From positions 5,001 through 69,000 of the forward strand of contig CANXME010000782.1 in the NCBI GenBank assembly GCA_948144175.1: a stretch of DNA of 64,000 nt, given 5' to 3'. A program made the position numbers and the translations under genes. Origin of the DNA: Closterium sp. NIES-65. Its lineage: Eukaryota > Streptophyta > Zygnematophyceae > Desmidiales > Closteriaceae. Below are positions 1 through 12,676 of this stretch, piece after piece (position 1 is the first letter of the stretch; each line of letters begins with the position of its first letter). The notes below the pieces were generated by a model, which was given only the letters and a program-made list of their open reading frames with translations, was not told the origin of the DNA and did not search any database.

Positions 1-1234
1 TTCGCCCCAGGTGGGGGAACCTCGTCAACGTAGGTGCCTGTGGACTTCCAGGAAGCCATCTCTGCATCCATAGCTGCCTGCCACTGAGAGGAGTAGGGAC
101 CCTCTATCGCCTCCGCGTAAAAGCGCGGAGTCGGGATGTCAAGTGCATCCGGGTCTCCCTCAGGGGTAAGCAGTACGGATACGAGATGAGGTGAAGCAGC
201 AGCTAGACACTGGAACTCCTCCTGCCTGTCCTCAAGGACGTCCGTGCCAAGGGCACACTCACCCCCGACGGACGGAGGACAGACAGACTCAGACTCAGCG
301 ACAAGACTAGCAGCGTAGTCTAGACGACAGCGAGCAGCAAAGTCGACGAGCTCAGCAACTAGGGCAGACGCTGCAGTGGACTCAAAAGAAGGGTCAGTGA
401 CGACAGTAGCAAGGAGACGCGTGACAGTAGGACTGGCAGCACGAAGAGAGTCCGACTCAGGGTCGGAAAGAACAGGAAGAGAGGACTCAGGAGGAGAAGG
501 CAACGGGGCACGCAGAGGAGCACGTGGACGGACGCAGAAGGACATTGGTGCGTGCCAGGGACAGGAGGAGGACGCTGCTGAAGCGAGCTGCGACCACTAG
601 TGCGAGCAACACGGACAAGCGACACATGGCGAGACGCAGGCTCACGACGCTCAGCAAGACCTCCAGTAGGTACTAGTGTAGGGAGACGGAGAAGGCAGTG
701 GGAGAGGCCGGCTGTCAACTAACTGTAATACGACGCGACAGGCTGTGGACAGTCTAATGCGAGGAGGAGGACCAGGAGAAGACGGGAGACCAAGAACCTG
801 CTGAAGGAGCGGAAACGAAGTACGGCCGAGGCCGCGCCGGCGACTCAAGACACAGCAAGGACAGCACCAGCACCCCTAGTGGCAGCACCAGCACCAGTAG
901 CAGCTCCAGCTCCAGTACCTCCAAGTTAGCCACCAGTAGTACCCCGAGCAGGGACCGCCGCTAGGACCGACAGTAGTAGCCTCCGCCGCCAACACCCGCA
1001 GTGGCTCCAGCTCTAGAAGTACCCACAAGTCCAGAAGGTTCCAGTACTCCCAGTACGAGCACCTTCCGGGACCCGTGGGCACCAGCTCCCTCAGAAGCTC
1101 CAGTACTCCCAGTACCCGCAGCACCTCCAGCTCCAGCAGCTCGCCTCCTGCGCCGGGCAAACCACTCACGCAGCTCCTGTGGAGAGAGTGGTTCGCGGCG
1201 GAGAAGAAGCACCCGGAGAACCCGCCAGGCAAGT

Positions 1235-1510
1235 ACCAGCAGGCCCAGATCCCTCAGGCTCCGCACCCCCCAGGCTCAGCACCTCCGGGGCGTAGCACCC
1301 CCAGGCTCAGCACCCCCAAGGTCAGCTACTCCCAAGCGTTTAGCACCTCAGGCTCAGCACCCCCAGACTCAGCACCCCAAGGCTCATTACCCCCAGACTC
1401 AGCACCCCCAGGCTCAGCACCCCCAGCGTAGTACCCTCTAGGCTCAGCACCCCCAGGCATAGCACCACACGCTCAGTACCCCCAGAGTCAACACCCCCCA
1501 AGATCAGCAC
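1235..1510. repeat. 15-bp repeats encoding a Gly-Ala-Glu-Pro spacer in copia pol
   Basis: Units resembling CCCCCAGGCTCAGCA are repeated in tandem between the integrase and reverse-transcriptase parts of the outer copia. On the coding (minus) strand they give a GGAEP-like pentapeptide repeat. Equivalent arrays lie at 7380-7530 and 52190-52370 in the sister copies. Confidence 0.7.
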
Positions 1511-4444
1511 CCTCAGCAGCACCAGAGTCACCAGCGACCCTCGACAGGCTCAACAGCGTCTAACTGGGACACACCTGAAGGGGTAGGACCCCTGAGGGGG
1601 GAGGGGGTCTACCGGGGGGGGACCTGGTACAAGGAAGAGCGTGTGGCGGGGGGAGGTCGGAGTGCGGTAGGGAAGAGACGGTTAGTAGGGACACGACTCG
1701 CGAACGTGACGTCCTGGGAGGACAGAACACGGCGAGAGGTGGGGTGGTAGAACTGCCACCCCTGGCGCGTCAGAGGGGAACCTAGGAAGACGCAAGGAGC
1801 AGCACGACTGGGGACAGCTTGTCCGCAGACAAGTCGCGGACAAACGCCCGAGATCCCCAGACACGGAACGCCAGACGCGTCACCAACCTCTTCCGTCCAC
1901 AGCAAAGCTGGGGAGTCTCCGGCCATGGAAAACCCCTGGCGAGAAGGTTGATCTGATGCGCCGGTACCGAACCGCAAACGGCACAGAAAATGGGGGGCAG
2001 CCGCATGCATCATGGGACCGGTTACGGGCGACGTCCATGACCATGCCAATGCGGCGCTCAGCAATCCATTTTGTTGTGGAGAGTCCGGAAGCGTGGAAGG
2101 TCTGGCGGAGGAGGCCTCGTGCACGACAGTAGGCTCGCAGAAGGTCAGAGGAGAACTCTCCGCCTCTGTCAGAGTGCAGATGCAGACAGGAAAGTCCGAG
2201 CGAAGCTCCGCCTGAGCTGGAGACAAGCTGTCGCGGATCCAGTCGATCAACACCTCAGTGACATCACCCTTGCTGCGCAAGGGGAAGACTGTGGTGTAAC
2301 GCTGAAGTAGGTCGTCAACCACCAGCAGGAAGTAGCGCTCGTCGACCATGTCCACGGACGCGGGCTGGGCCCCACACGTCCATGTGAAGCGTCTGCAGCG
2401 GGGCCTCTGTCGGAGGAAACTGGGAGGAGTGAGGGGTAGCCCGCTGCCGCCCCTCGACACAGGGACACAGGTAGGGCAAGCCCCGGAGGAAGGGGAGGGA
2501 GTGGACCGGGGGAAGACCAGAGACAAGGACACGGAGGCCATGCTTCGAGACGAAGCAAGGGAGGGGGTGACCAAGGCGGTGGTGCCAGAGGAGAGTCTCG
2601 TGAGACAGGAGGCGACACGAGCAGGGGGGCAGACTCAGACCAGACCTGGACGCTACAGCTAACACCTGACCCGACGCAGCTACCTGACCAGACGCAGGGA
2701 CTGGAGGAGACGAAGTGGTCAGTGTGTACAGGCTCGACCCCCCGGCCGACGTGTAAACGTGGCCAGGTGTCGGCCTGTTCCGAGTGTCCGTGCAGTGGGT
2801 CACCGCTGACTCGCAGGAGTGAACTGGGTGAACCCTCGCATCCTGTAGGTCAGCACCACCACCAAGTTCGTAGAGAACGAGGGGAAGGTAAAGACCAGAC
2901 AGGGTGCCAGAGGGGGACGCCGGGACACGGGAGGGCAGTGGAGAAGTGAGAAAGGACAGGACCCCCAGAGGGGTCTGCCAGGGAGACTGCAACCGGCCGA
3001 CCAAGCGGCGGTGAGTGTGGTGCGGTCTCGAAAGAAGGAGCGAGAAGCCCCTGAGTCAAGTTGTGAAGGTGAGGGAGGCCGAAGCTGACGCGGTATCTGA
3101 GAGCGCCAGGACTCACCAGCACCTGAGGACGCAGACGCACTGGCACCTAGAGCAGCCAGCCTCACTGGCACCTAGAGCAGCAGCCTCACTAGTACCTAGA
3201 GCAGCAGTCTCAATGCCCGGGCTCGGGCAGGAAAACACCAGTAACAGTCACCCTCATCACTAATAGTCACCGCATACATGGCAGCAAGAATAGCATCAAG
3301 TCAAGATCAAAGATAGCTACACCCGCCCTAGACAGCTCACCCCAGCGGCGGGATCTCAGTCGGCCTCCGGGAACTGGTTGACGCCAAGCGTCCGTCAGGC
3401 GGCCAAAGCAGCGCTGGGTGGGGTTGTGCACCCCCACTCTGCTCACCCGCCGCGGTCGCCGGTGCGTTAGGACGTAGATGCATGGACCGGTACCCCACCA
3501 CGCTGACGTGCAGCGTACCACTCACGGAGCTACTGAGGGGGGGGGGATGTCCCGAGAACGCTGCTGCTGCTGCTGTTGCTGCTACTGCTGACGCGACCAC
3601 CACCGGAGCCGCCCCGCTGCGTAGCACCACCCCGACCAGCTCCACCTCCTCCACCACCGCCTCCTCACCTCCGCCACCACCGCCGCCTCCGCTCCCACCG
3701 CTACCGCCTCCGCCGCCTCCGCCTCCACTGCCGCCACCGACACCTCCACCCCCGCCACCACTCCCACCGCCACCCCCACTCCCTCCGCCGCCTCCACCGC
3801 CGCCTCCACCACCCCCGCTAGCTCCTCCAACGCCCTTGCCCCCCTTGCCCTTGCCAGAAGCGGCGTCTCCCGCTGTGGGTAAACGCCGCACCGACCGACT
3901 CAAGACCAACGAGGTCGGTCGCAGCAGCAGAGGCGACAGAGGGCAAAAGGGGGGAGGGGGAACACCCCTCAAAGATGGGGGTGCGAGGGTCACCACGAGA
4001 GGCTCCTATAGCGACTATGCTCTTCTCCGCTGCTAAGAGGGCCCTTCTCGAGGAGGTCAACAGTGAGAGTGGTTGGGACAGACTGAGAGGGAAGTGGTCT
4101 CTGACTACACGAAGGGAGTCAGGGAGGCGGGTGACTATGTAGTAGAGGGTGATGTACATGGGGGGTGGGGTTCCTGGCGCAGAACTCAGCAGGAAGCGAA
4201 GCGCGGTAGCGAGTGTCACTAGTGCGGAGGTGCGTAGTGAGGTAAGCAACAATGGGAAAGGCAGCAAGGTCATGGAAGAAGAGGTACGGTAGCATGAGGC
4301 GGCTCAGTGCAGCAGTTGCAGGGGAAGAGTAGCGCGCAACTACAGCGTCGTACAGGTCGGAGCACTCTTGTACAGACTAAAGTGTGCCCGCTCAGTGGTA
4401 GGCAGGTGGCGACGCACAGCAAGGACGTGCAGCAGCATCGCGAG

Positions 4445-4578
4445 TGTGAGAATAATGCGAACAGGAATGGATGAACTAGAAGTGAAATGAGTACAAGTAG
4501 TAAACCCTAGAATTGTGTACCCCCTATAGGCTTAACCCACTGTAGCCTACACAAGCATAACATGTATAATGTTTGACA
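4445..4578 (-). repeat. 3' LTR of inner copia
   Basis: 134 bp. It lies just past a polypurine tract (minus GCCTATGGGGGTG) and is followed by the TSD GCGAG. Confidence 0.9.
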
Positions 4579-7500
4579 CACCCCCATAGGCAAAGTGGGG
4601 GAGAACAAGGGGTCACAAGACCAGTCAAGCAAAGCAAAGCAAGCTCAGGGTGGATCACAAAGTCACCACACAGTTCGAGCACAAGAGCAAGGCCAGAGGC
4701 CAGTTCACATGCAGGAGTACAGACATATATATATAAAACTAGACAAGCAAGAGCAGGTATATATATATGTCACAGTACAAGTAAAGTCAAGAGGAGAGCA
4801 ATTGAGGCAAGACAGGCACAAGACCCAGCCTGGGTGCAAAAGCGCTGATGGTCACAAGGCGCGAGTGCCTTGGTGAACACATCAGCAGTGTTGGCCTCAG
4901 AGGCCACGTACGCAAGCCGCAACTGTCCACGCTGCTGTAGCTCACGAGCAAGGAAAGTAGCGGAGAGCAATGTGCTTCGTTCTGTGCTCCAAGCGCTGCT
5001 CTCGACACAAGGCCAGCATGGCCTTGTTGTCTACGTACAGCACTGGAGGAGAACGAGGCGGCTCTCCAAGGTCAGTCAGCAGGTAGGTGAGCCAGCGAAG
5101 CTCCTGTGCAGCCATGGCCTCGCGTAGATCTCAACCTCACAACTCGAGCCGAGAACTGAAGACGAGCGAGTAGACCGCCACGAGACAGAGCCGGAACCAA
5201 GGCTGAAGGTGTAACCCTGTGACGATCGCTGCGTAGCCTGGTCGTCAGCCCAAGAAGCGTCCGCGTGGCCTGTAAGGACCACTGGACTCCGCCCTCCAAG
5301 CACTAGCCCCATGCCCGACGTACTGCACAGGTAGCGCAATACCCTCTTCGCTGCAGCCATGTGCTCTGGTCGGTGTCTCCCAGGAGCAACATAGCGTGCA
5401 AGGATGCTCAGAGGGTATGCAAGGTCAGGTCGAGTGCAGGTCATCAGGTACATGAGGCAGCCAACAAGCTCTGCATACGGACCACTCGACTCTACGGACT
5501 CATCCGAAGGTTGAGCTGAGAGTGAAGTGGCGAGTAGGCAGAGGAGTGGCCTGAGGCGAGGAGTACGTGAAGCCGAAGCGCTGAAGGACCTGCTGCACCA
5601 TGTGTGACTGAGTCAAGGTAATGGTGCGGCGTGCTCTGTCCCGAGTGATCTGCAAGCCAAGGGTAGCTGCGCAGTTCACCCAGGTCTGTGCACGTGTGTC
5701 TCTTCAGGAGTTCGGACTTCACGAAGGCGAGTCCAGCAGTGTCCGCTGTGGCAAAGACCAAGTCGTCGACGTACACGAGGATGTAGAACGGCGGGCAGTG
5801 AGGGTGTCGGTGCGCAGAAACAGCGACGGGTCAGCAGTAGAAGGAGCAAACCCAAGAGCCGCAAGCGTAGTCCTCAGTGTGTCGTGCCACTCACGCGGTG
5901 CCTGGCGGAGACAGTAGACTGGCCGTCGGAGGCTCCACTGGGTGCCAGGAGGGAAAGTCCCAGTGAAGCCAGTGTGGACGGCGCAGCCAGATCTCCTCGT
6001 GCAGGCTACCCTGCGGAACGCAGTGCTGAAGTCGAGAGAGTGAAGCTCGTAGTCGCGCTGAGCGGCTATGTGCAGCAGCACCCAAAGATGTGGTCATCTT
6101 CGGGGTGGGAGAGAAGGTCTGAAAGTAGTCACTCCCTGCCGCTGACTGAAGCCACGAGCAACGTACCGCGCCTTGAAGACAGGTGGAGAGCCCGGCGGCC
6201 GCTTCACCCTGAAGATCCACATGCCACTGACGATGTTCGCCCCAGGAGGGGGAACCGCATCAACGTAGGTGCCTGTGGACTTCCAGGAAGCCATCTCTGC
6301 ATCCATAGCTGCCTGCCACTGAGAGGAGTAGGGACCCTCTACGGCCTCCGCGTAAGAACGCGGTAGTCGGGATGTCTAGTGCATCCGGGTCTCCCTCAGG
6401 GGCAAGCAGTACGGACGCGAGATGAGGTTGAAGCAGCCGCTAGACACTGTAACTCCTCCTGCCTGTCCTCTAGGACGTCCGTGCCAAGAGCACACTCACC
6501 CCGACGGACGGGGGACAGACAGACGCTGACTCAGCAACAAGACTAGCAACGTAGTCGAGACGACAGCGAGCAGCAAAGTCAACGAGCTCAGCGACTAGAG
6601 CAGACGCAGCAGTGGACTCAAAAGAAGGGGTCAGTGACGACAGTAGCAAGCAGGACGCGTGACAGTAGGACTGGCAGCGCGAAGAGAGTCCGACTCAAGG
6701 TCGGCAAGCGCAGGAAGAGAGGACTCAGGAGGAGAAGGCAAAGGGGCACGCAGTAGGAGCAGTGGACGGACGAGCAGAGACATCTGGTGCGTGCCAGGGA
6801 CAGGAGGAGGACGCTGACGCGAACTGCGACCACTAGCGCGAGCAGCACGAACAGGCGACGCGGGAACGAGACGCAGGCTCACGACGCTCAGCAAGACCTC
6901 CAGTAGGACCAGTGTAAGGAGAGGGAGCAGGCAGAGGAGAGGAAGGCTCCAACAGTGACTGCGACTGGACAGGCTGTGGACACTCTACCGAAGGAGAAAG
7001 ACCAAGAACCTGCTGTAGGAGCGGAACGAAGTTACGGTCGAGGCCGCGCGGCAGCTCTAGACTCAGCAGGGACAGCACAGCACCCTCACCGAAAGCACCA
7101 GCGCCACCAACACCTCCAGCGGCACGACCTCCAGCAGCACCAGCAGCAGAACCACCGCCAGGACAGACAGTAGTAGTCTCAGCACCAACACCCTCAGCAG
7201 CTCCAGCTCCAGTAGGACCCGCAGGCCCAGTAGCTCCGGGACCGGCAGCACCAGCACCCTCGACGGTCGACGAAGCTCCAGCTCCAGCAGCACTCCTCCA
7301 GCGGCGAGCAAACCACTCGCGCAAGCTCCTGTGTGAGAGAGGGGCTCCCGGCGAGACGCAACAGCAGGAGAAACCCCAGGCCTCAGCAGCTCCAGACTCA
7401 GCACCCCCCAGGCACAGCAGCTCCAGACGTAGCCCCCCCAGGCTCAGCAGCTCCAGACTCAGCACCTCCAGGCTCAGCAGCTCCAGACTCAGCACCCCCA

Positions 7501-9779
7501 GACTCAGTAGCTCCAGCTCCAGTAGGACCCGCAGGCCCAGCAGCTCCGGGAGCGGCAACACCCTCCAGCAGGCAAAGAAGCTCCAGCTCCAGCAGCACGC
7601 CTCCAGCGGCGAGCAAACCACTTGCGCAGATCCTGTGGAGAGAGCGGCTCCCGTTGAGACGGAAGAACCGGAGAGCCCCCAGGTCCAGCAGGCGCAGGCT
7701 CCCTGGAGCGTCAGGGGGGAAGCCAAGGAAGACACAGGGAGCAGCACGGGGGGACAGCTTGTCCGCAGACAAGTCGCGGACAAAAGCCCGAGATCCCCAG
7801 ACACAGAACGCAGACGCATTGCCGACCTTCCCCGTCCACAGTAACACTGGGGACATCGCGGGGCCGAGAGACCCTGGGGTGAAGGTTGAGCTGATGCGCC
7901 GCGTACCGAACCGCAAACGGCCACAGAAAATGGGGGGTAGCCGCATGCATCATGGACGTACGAGCGACATCCATGACCATGCCAATGCGGCGCTCAGCAA
8001 TCCCATTTTGCTGTGGAGAGTCCGGAAGCGTAAAGGTCTGGCGGATCCCCTGTGCACGACAGTAGTCTCGCAGAAGGCGAGAGGAGAACTCCCCACCTCG
8101 GTCAGAGTGCAGACGCAGAACAGGAAAGTCCGAGCCAAAGCTCCTCTTGAGCTGGAGACGAGCCTCGCGGATCCAGTCGATCAGCACCTCAGTGACAGCA
8201 CCCTTGCTGCGCAAGGGGAAGACTGAGGTGTAACGCGAGTAGTCGTCAACCACCAACAGGAAGTAGCGCTCGTGACCCTGCCCACGGAAGGGGGCCGGGC
8301 CCCCACACGTCATGTGAAGCGTCTGCAGAGGAGCCTCTGTCGGGGGAAACTGGGAGGAGTGAGAGCAGCCCTGAGGCGCCCCTCGACACAGGGGACACAG
8401 GAAGGTCCTGGTCCCGAAGGAAGGGGAGGGAGAGACTGTGGAAGACCAGAGACAAGGACACGGGAAGCCATGCCCCGAAGACGGGGCAAGGAGGGGTGGC
8501 CTAGACGGTGGTGCCACAGAATGAGTCTCGTGAGACAGGAGGCGACACAAACAGGGGCAGACTCAGGACCAGACCTGGACGCAGCAGCAAACACCTGAAC
8601 CGACGCTGCTACCTGACCGGACGCGGGGACAGGAGGAGACTCAGTGGTCAGTGGTTGTAGAGGCTCGACCCCGGCCGACGCGGAGAACGTGGCCAGGTGC
8701 CGGCCTGTGCGTTGCGTCCGTTGCAGTGGGTCACCCGCTGACTCGCAGGAGTGAACTGGTGAACCCCCGCATCCTGTAGGTCCTGCACCACTCACCAAGT
8801 TCGTCGACGAACGAGGGGAGGTACAGGCCAGACAGGGTGCCCGAGGGGGCAGCCGGACACGGGAGGACAGTGGAGAAGTGAGCGAGGACAGGACCCCCAG
8901 AGGGGTCAGCCAGGGAGACTGCAACCGGCCGATCAAGCGGCGGTGAGTGTGGTGCGGTCCCGAAAGAAGGAGCGAGAAGCCCAGAGTCAAGTGTAAGGTG
9001 AGGGAGGCCGAAGCCAACGCGGTACCTGAGAGCGCAGCCTCACCCGCACCTGAGGAAGCAGACTCACTAGCACCTAGAGCAGCAGCCGCACCTGTACCTG
9101 GAGCCGGAGACTCCACTAGCACCCAGAGCAGCAGCCTCACCAGTAGCTAGAGCAGCAGGTCCTATACCTGGGTCAGGCGGGACGCACAGGTGACCGGCAC
9201 GGTCAGCACTAGTAGGCAATGCATACATGGCAGTGAGAATAGCATCATAGTCAAGAGCATATATATCTACCCTCTGCCTAAGCAACTCCACCCAGTCGGG
9301 AAGTTCAGCCTCGTCGCCGAACACGGTACGCAGGCGTCGCTCAGACGGGCGAAGCAGCGGGACGGTGTATGACTACGTGTCCCACAAGGCTGACCAGTCC
9401 GAGAGTACCAGTGCGAATCACGTAAGAGCAGCGAACAGCACTGAGAGTCCCTCCACTCTGAGCGTACCACTCACGAAGCTGGCAGAGGCGTGAGAGACAC
9501 GCTGAGAGGGTCGCGGGAGCTGCATCTGGCCGCCACCACGAGTAGAAGCAGCAGGAGTGGTAGTAGGAGTAGCGTCGCCACCCCTACAGCCCAACCCGCG
9601 TACCACTCACGCTGCTGCTGGGGCGTGAGGGACTCACGCAGGCGTCGCTGGGGCTGCATCTGGCTCCGCAAGTAGAAGCAGGAGCAGGACTAGCAGTAGG
9701 AAGGCAGGCAGCCAGGCAAGCCAAAGGCAGGCAGGCAGGCAAGCAGGCGACTCGCAGCGTGCTAGCAGGGCAAGAGCTC

Positions 9780-10790
9780 ACCAGTGGTGGGAAGAGTAGG
9801 CTTGGCGACCTCAGCGGCTCGGCACCTCGGCGGCTCGGCGGCTCGGGCGACTCGGGCGGCTCGGCGGCAACTGCAGCTCAGCAGCTCGGTGACTCGGCGG
9901 CTCGGCGGGCAGGGCGGTCTCGGCAGCAACTGCAGCTCAGCAGCTCAGCGACCCGGCGGCTCGGCGGCAGGGCGGCTCGGCTGCTGGGCGGGCTCGGGTG
10001 CAGGGCGGCTCGGCGGTGGGGCGGCTCGGCTGCTGCAGAGTGAGCGGCTCGGCTGCTGCAGTGGGAGATGAAGGAGGAGGAGAAGCAGGGGAAGGCCACA
10101 CACCTGCCACCCCTCTGCTGGCCTCTCTCTTTGCCTGTCGAGGCGACCTGAGGGGGCCGCTTGCGGCCCCCGAAGGTAGCCGCGACGGGCGACGGGAAAA
10201 GGGGGGGGGGGGGGGGGGGGGGGGTGGGGGCCGGTTAGGTGCAGTGGCTGGGGCCAGCAGGTGCAGTTGCGGGGCCGGTAGAAGGGGACGGCAGGAGCCG
10301 TCAGGAGGGGGACGGCGGGGCCGTCAGGAAGGGACGGCTGGGGCCATCACGAAGGGACGGCGGGGCCGTCAGGAGGCGACCGGGCCGCGACAGAGCCGGG
10401 GCGGGGCCGCGTGAGAGCAGGCGGCGGGGCCGCGTAAGGGGCCTGGGCGGGGCCGCGACAAAGCCGTCGGCGGGGCCGCGTGAAAGCCGGGGCGGGGCCG
10501 CGTAGAAGCCGGGGCGGGGCCGCGCTGAGAGCAGGCGGCGGGGCCGCGAAGGAGCCGGGGCGGGGCCGCGTGAGAGCAGGCGGCGGGGCCGCGTCAGAGA
10601 GGGTGGCTGCGGGGCCGCGTGAGAGCCGGCTACGGGGCCGCGTAAGGGCCGGCGGCGGGGCCGCGTGAGAGCCGGCGACGGGGCCGCGTAAGGGCCGGCG
10701 GCGGAAGCCCCGTCAGAGAGGGCGGCGGGGCCGCGTCAAGTGAAGGCGGCGGGGCCGCAGGGGAAATGACGACCCGAGGGGTCCGCGAAA
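9780..10790. repeat. GC-rich tandem-repeat leader of inner copia, with a poly-G run
   Basis: Short degenerate units resembling GCGGCTCGGC (about 9800-10060) are followed by units resembling GCGGGGCCGCGTGAGAGC (about 10380-10750). An uninterrupted run of about 20 G lies at about 10200-10223. The block sits between the 5' LTR and gag. Open frames through it are low-complexity and not credible genes. Confidence 0.75.
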
Positions 10791-10862
10791 AGAAATCGCG
10801 CCTCGGGGGGCGCTTCGGTGGGCCCAAAAAAAACGGTCCGTAGAAGGACCCGCTCTATACCA

Positions 10863-10994
10863 TGTGAGAATAAGCGAACAGGAATGGATGAACTAGAAGT
10901 GAAATGAGTACAAGTAGTAAACCCTAGAATTGTGTACCCCCTATAGGCTTACCCACTGTAGCCTACACAAGCATAACATGTATAATGTTTGACA
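10863..10994 (-). repeat. 5' LTR of inner copia
   Basis: 132 bp, minus orientation, beginning TGTCAAAC and ending next to the primer-binding site. It nearly matches 4445-4578. Confidence 0.9.
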
Positions 10995-11254
10995 GCGAGT
11001 GGCGCACTGTGACGCGAACAGTGGCGTCGGCATCGGCAGCAGGGCAGGGGAAGCACCAGAGGTGAGGTCAAAGAGGGAGAGACCGTCTGCCCTATCGCAC
11101 TGTAGGAAAAGCTGCAGGTAATCTACCCAGACGTCAAAGTCAATGGCCCGACCCTCAGCGTCAAAAGTGAGAACACTAGGGGTAGCCATGACAGCAGTAG
11201 ACTAGCAGCGCTAACTGTAGAGCAGGGGCAGTGCAGTGAAGTGACAGAGGCGCT

Positions 11255-12150
11255 GCTCTCACCAGACAGGGCGGTTCGGGCAGCTCGAGCGGCTCAGCAG
11301 CAACTGCGGCTCGGCGGCGCCCGCGGCTCGGCTCCTCAGCTGCTCAGGCGGCTCGGGCGGCTCGGGCGGCTCGGGCGGCTCGGGCGGCTCGGGCGGCTCG
11401 GGTGGCTCGGGCGGCTTGGGCGGCTCGGGCGGATACGGGCGGCTCGGGCTGCTTAGCGGCGCGGGCGGCTCGGCTGCGTAGGCGGCTCGGGCGGTAGGGG
11501 ACGAGGCCGGGACCGCAGGTAGTGCGCCGGGGCCGCAGGTTAGGGCGGCGGGGCCGTTGGTAGGGCGGCGGTGGCCGCAGGAAGGGCGGCGGGGCCGCAG
11601 GTAAGGCGGCGGGGCCGTCAGGTTAGGGCGGCTGGGCCGCAGGTTAGGGCGGTTGGGCCGCAGGTAGGGCGGCGGGGCCGCAGGTAGGGCGGCTGAGCCG
11701 CATGTAGGACGGCGGGGCTGGGCCGTAGGTAGGGCGACGGGCCGGGTCGAAGGTAGGGCGACGGGGCCGGTACGCAGGTAGGGCGACAGGGCCGGGGCCG
11801 GGGCGCAAGGTAGGGCGACGGGGCCGGGTCGGGGGTGGGGCGACGGGGCCGGGGTTGCAAGCAGGGCGACGGGGACGGGGCCGGGGCGCAGGTAGGGCGA
11901 CGGGGCTAGGGCCGGGGCCGAAGGTATGGCGACGGGGCCAGGGTCGCAGGTGGGGCGACGGGGCCGGGGTTGCAGGTAGGGCGACGGGGCCGGGGCGCAG
12001 GTAGGGCGATGGGGCCGGGTGCAGGTAGGGCGACGGGGCCGGGGCGCAGGTAGGCGACGGGGCCGAGGCGCAGGTAGGGCGACGGGGCCGGGGCCGTAGG
12101 TAGGGCGACGGGGTCGCTAGGGCGACGAATCATGGGCCGCTAAGGCGGCG
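11255..12150. repeat. GC-rich tandem-repeat leader of outer copia
   Basis: Two repeat types follow each other: GGCTCGGGC-like units (about 11270-11500) and GGGCGACGGGGCCG-like units (about 11500-12135). The position relative to LTR and gag matches the inner copia and the 48986-56412 copia. Confidence 0.75.
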
Positions 12151-12260
12151 CGACTTGGCCGCTAGGGCAGCTCGTTGAAGTCAGAGAGGGGAGCGGGACT
12201 CGAGCTGAGCGCGCTCCGGGCAGGAAAAAAAAAACTTTCGACTTGCTGGGCCCTAGGCAC

Positions 12261-12280
12261 AGGTTCCCACGAGGGAACCT
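12261..12280. other. Hairpin next to the copia primer-binding site
   Basis: A perfect 8-bp stem (AGGTTCCC/GGGAACCT) with a 4-nt loop ACGA abuts the primer-binding site of the outer copia. A shorter version with the same loop lies at 56258-56273 beside the primer-binding site of the 48986-56412 copia. This suggests a conserved RNA element of the family. Confidence 0.6.
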
Positions 12281-12291
12281 GCTCGATACCA

Positions 12292-12411
12292 TGAGAAAAC
12301 TGAAACGAGAATGAATGACAAAGGAATGAAGTGATACAAGTATGCAACCCTAGAAATGTGTACCCCATATAGGCTACCCCACTACAGCCTACACAACATT
12401 ATAATTTGACA
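12292..12411 (-). repeat. 5' LTR of outer copia
   Basis: About 120 bp, related to but clearly diverged from the LTRs of the inner element. It is bounded by the primer-binding site at 12281-12291 on one side and a C-run plus CT microsatellite on the other, so no TSD can be read. Confidence 0.8.
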
Positions 12412-12424
12412 CCCCCCCCCCTGT

Positions 12425-12460
12425 CCGACCCTCCCTCTCTCCCTCCCTCTCTCTCTCTCC

Positions 12461-12510
<50 letters not shown>

Positions 12511-12586
12511 CACTCTCCCCCACACTCTCTCCCTCTCTCTCCCCCACACTCTCTCTCTCCCAATCTCTTCCCAATCCTCCCTCTCT

Positions 12587-12650
<64 letters not shown>
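12425..12650. repeat. CT-rich microsatellite
   Basis: Long (CT)n with CCCT and ACAC interruptions, directly beside the outer copia 5' LTR. The frames it opens are Leu/Ser or Arg/Glu low-complexity shadows. Confidence 0.9.
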
Positions 12651-12651
<1 letters not shown>

Positions 12652-12676
12652 ACCGTGCCTGCCCTTGCATTTGTAG

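Larger units (their letters stand above)
4445..10994 (-). mobile_element. Inner Ty1/copia element with both LTRs and a perfect 5-bp TSD
   Basis: Minus-strand copia of about 6.55 kb inserted into the gag of the outer copia. The flanking GCGAG at 4440-4444 and 10995-10999 is a perfect target-site duplication. The 5' LTR is 10863-10994 and the 3' LTR is 4445-4578. The LTRs differ only by a couple of one-base length differences, so the insertion is young. The primer-binding site TGGTATAGAGC is at 10852-10862. Parts from high to low coordinate: GC-rich leader (about 9780-10850), gag/protease remnant (about 9500-8950), integrase (about 8550-7800, with WHHRLGHP and an HSDRGGEF acidic motif), spacer (about 7630-6900), reverse transcriptase (about 6500-5460), RNase H (about 5450-4820), and the polypurine tract next to the 3' LTR. 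Coding frames are interrupted, with several breaks. Confidence 0.92.
1..12411 (-). mobile_element. Outer Ty1/copia element, truncated by the window edge and split by a younger copia
   Basis: Minus-strand Ty1/copia fossil. Reading from high to low coordinates, the parts are: 5' LTR (12292-12411), primer-binding site TGGTATCGAGC (12281-12291), a GC-rich leader (about 11200-12280), and gag starting near 11189. Gag is interrupted by the inner copia and resumes at 4444, with a poly-glycine stretch at about 3650-3830. A protease DSGA motif lies near 3050. Integrase occupies about 2700-1800 and has the GHP-type pre-integrase motif. A proline/glycine-rich spacer at about 1620-850 is followed by the start of reverse transcriptase at the left edge. 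The 3' end lies outside the window. Parts lie in several frames, so the copy is broken in multiple places. It is older than the inner element, which inserted into it. Confidence 0.85.

Noticed and set aside
3482-4036. Long proline-rich open frame on the plus strand
   Set aside because: Shadow of the poly-glycine gag region of the minus-strand copia; no independent gene signal.
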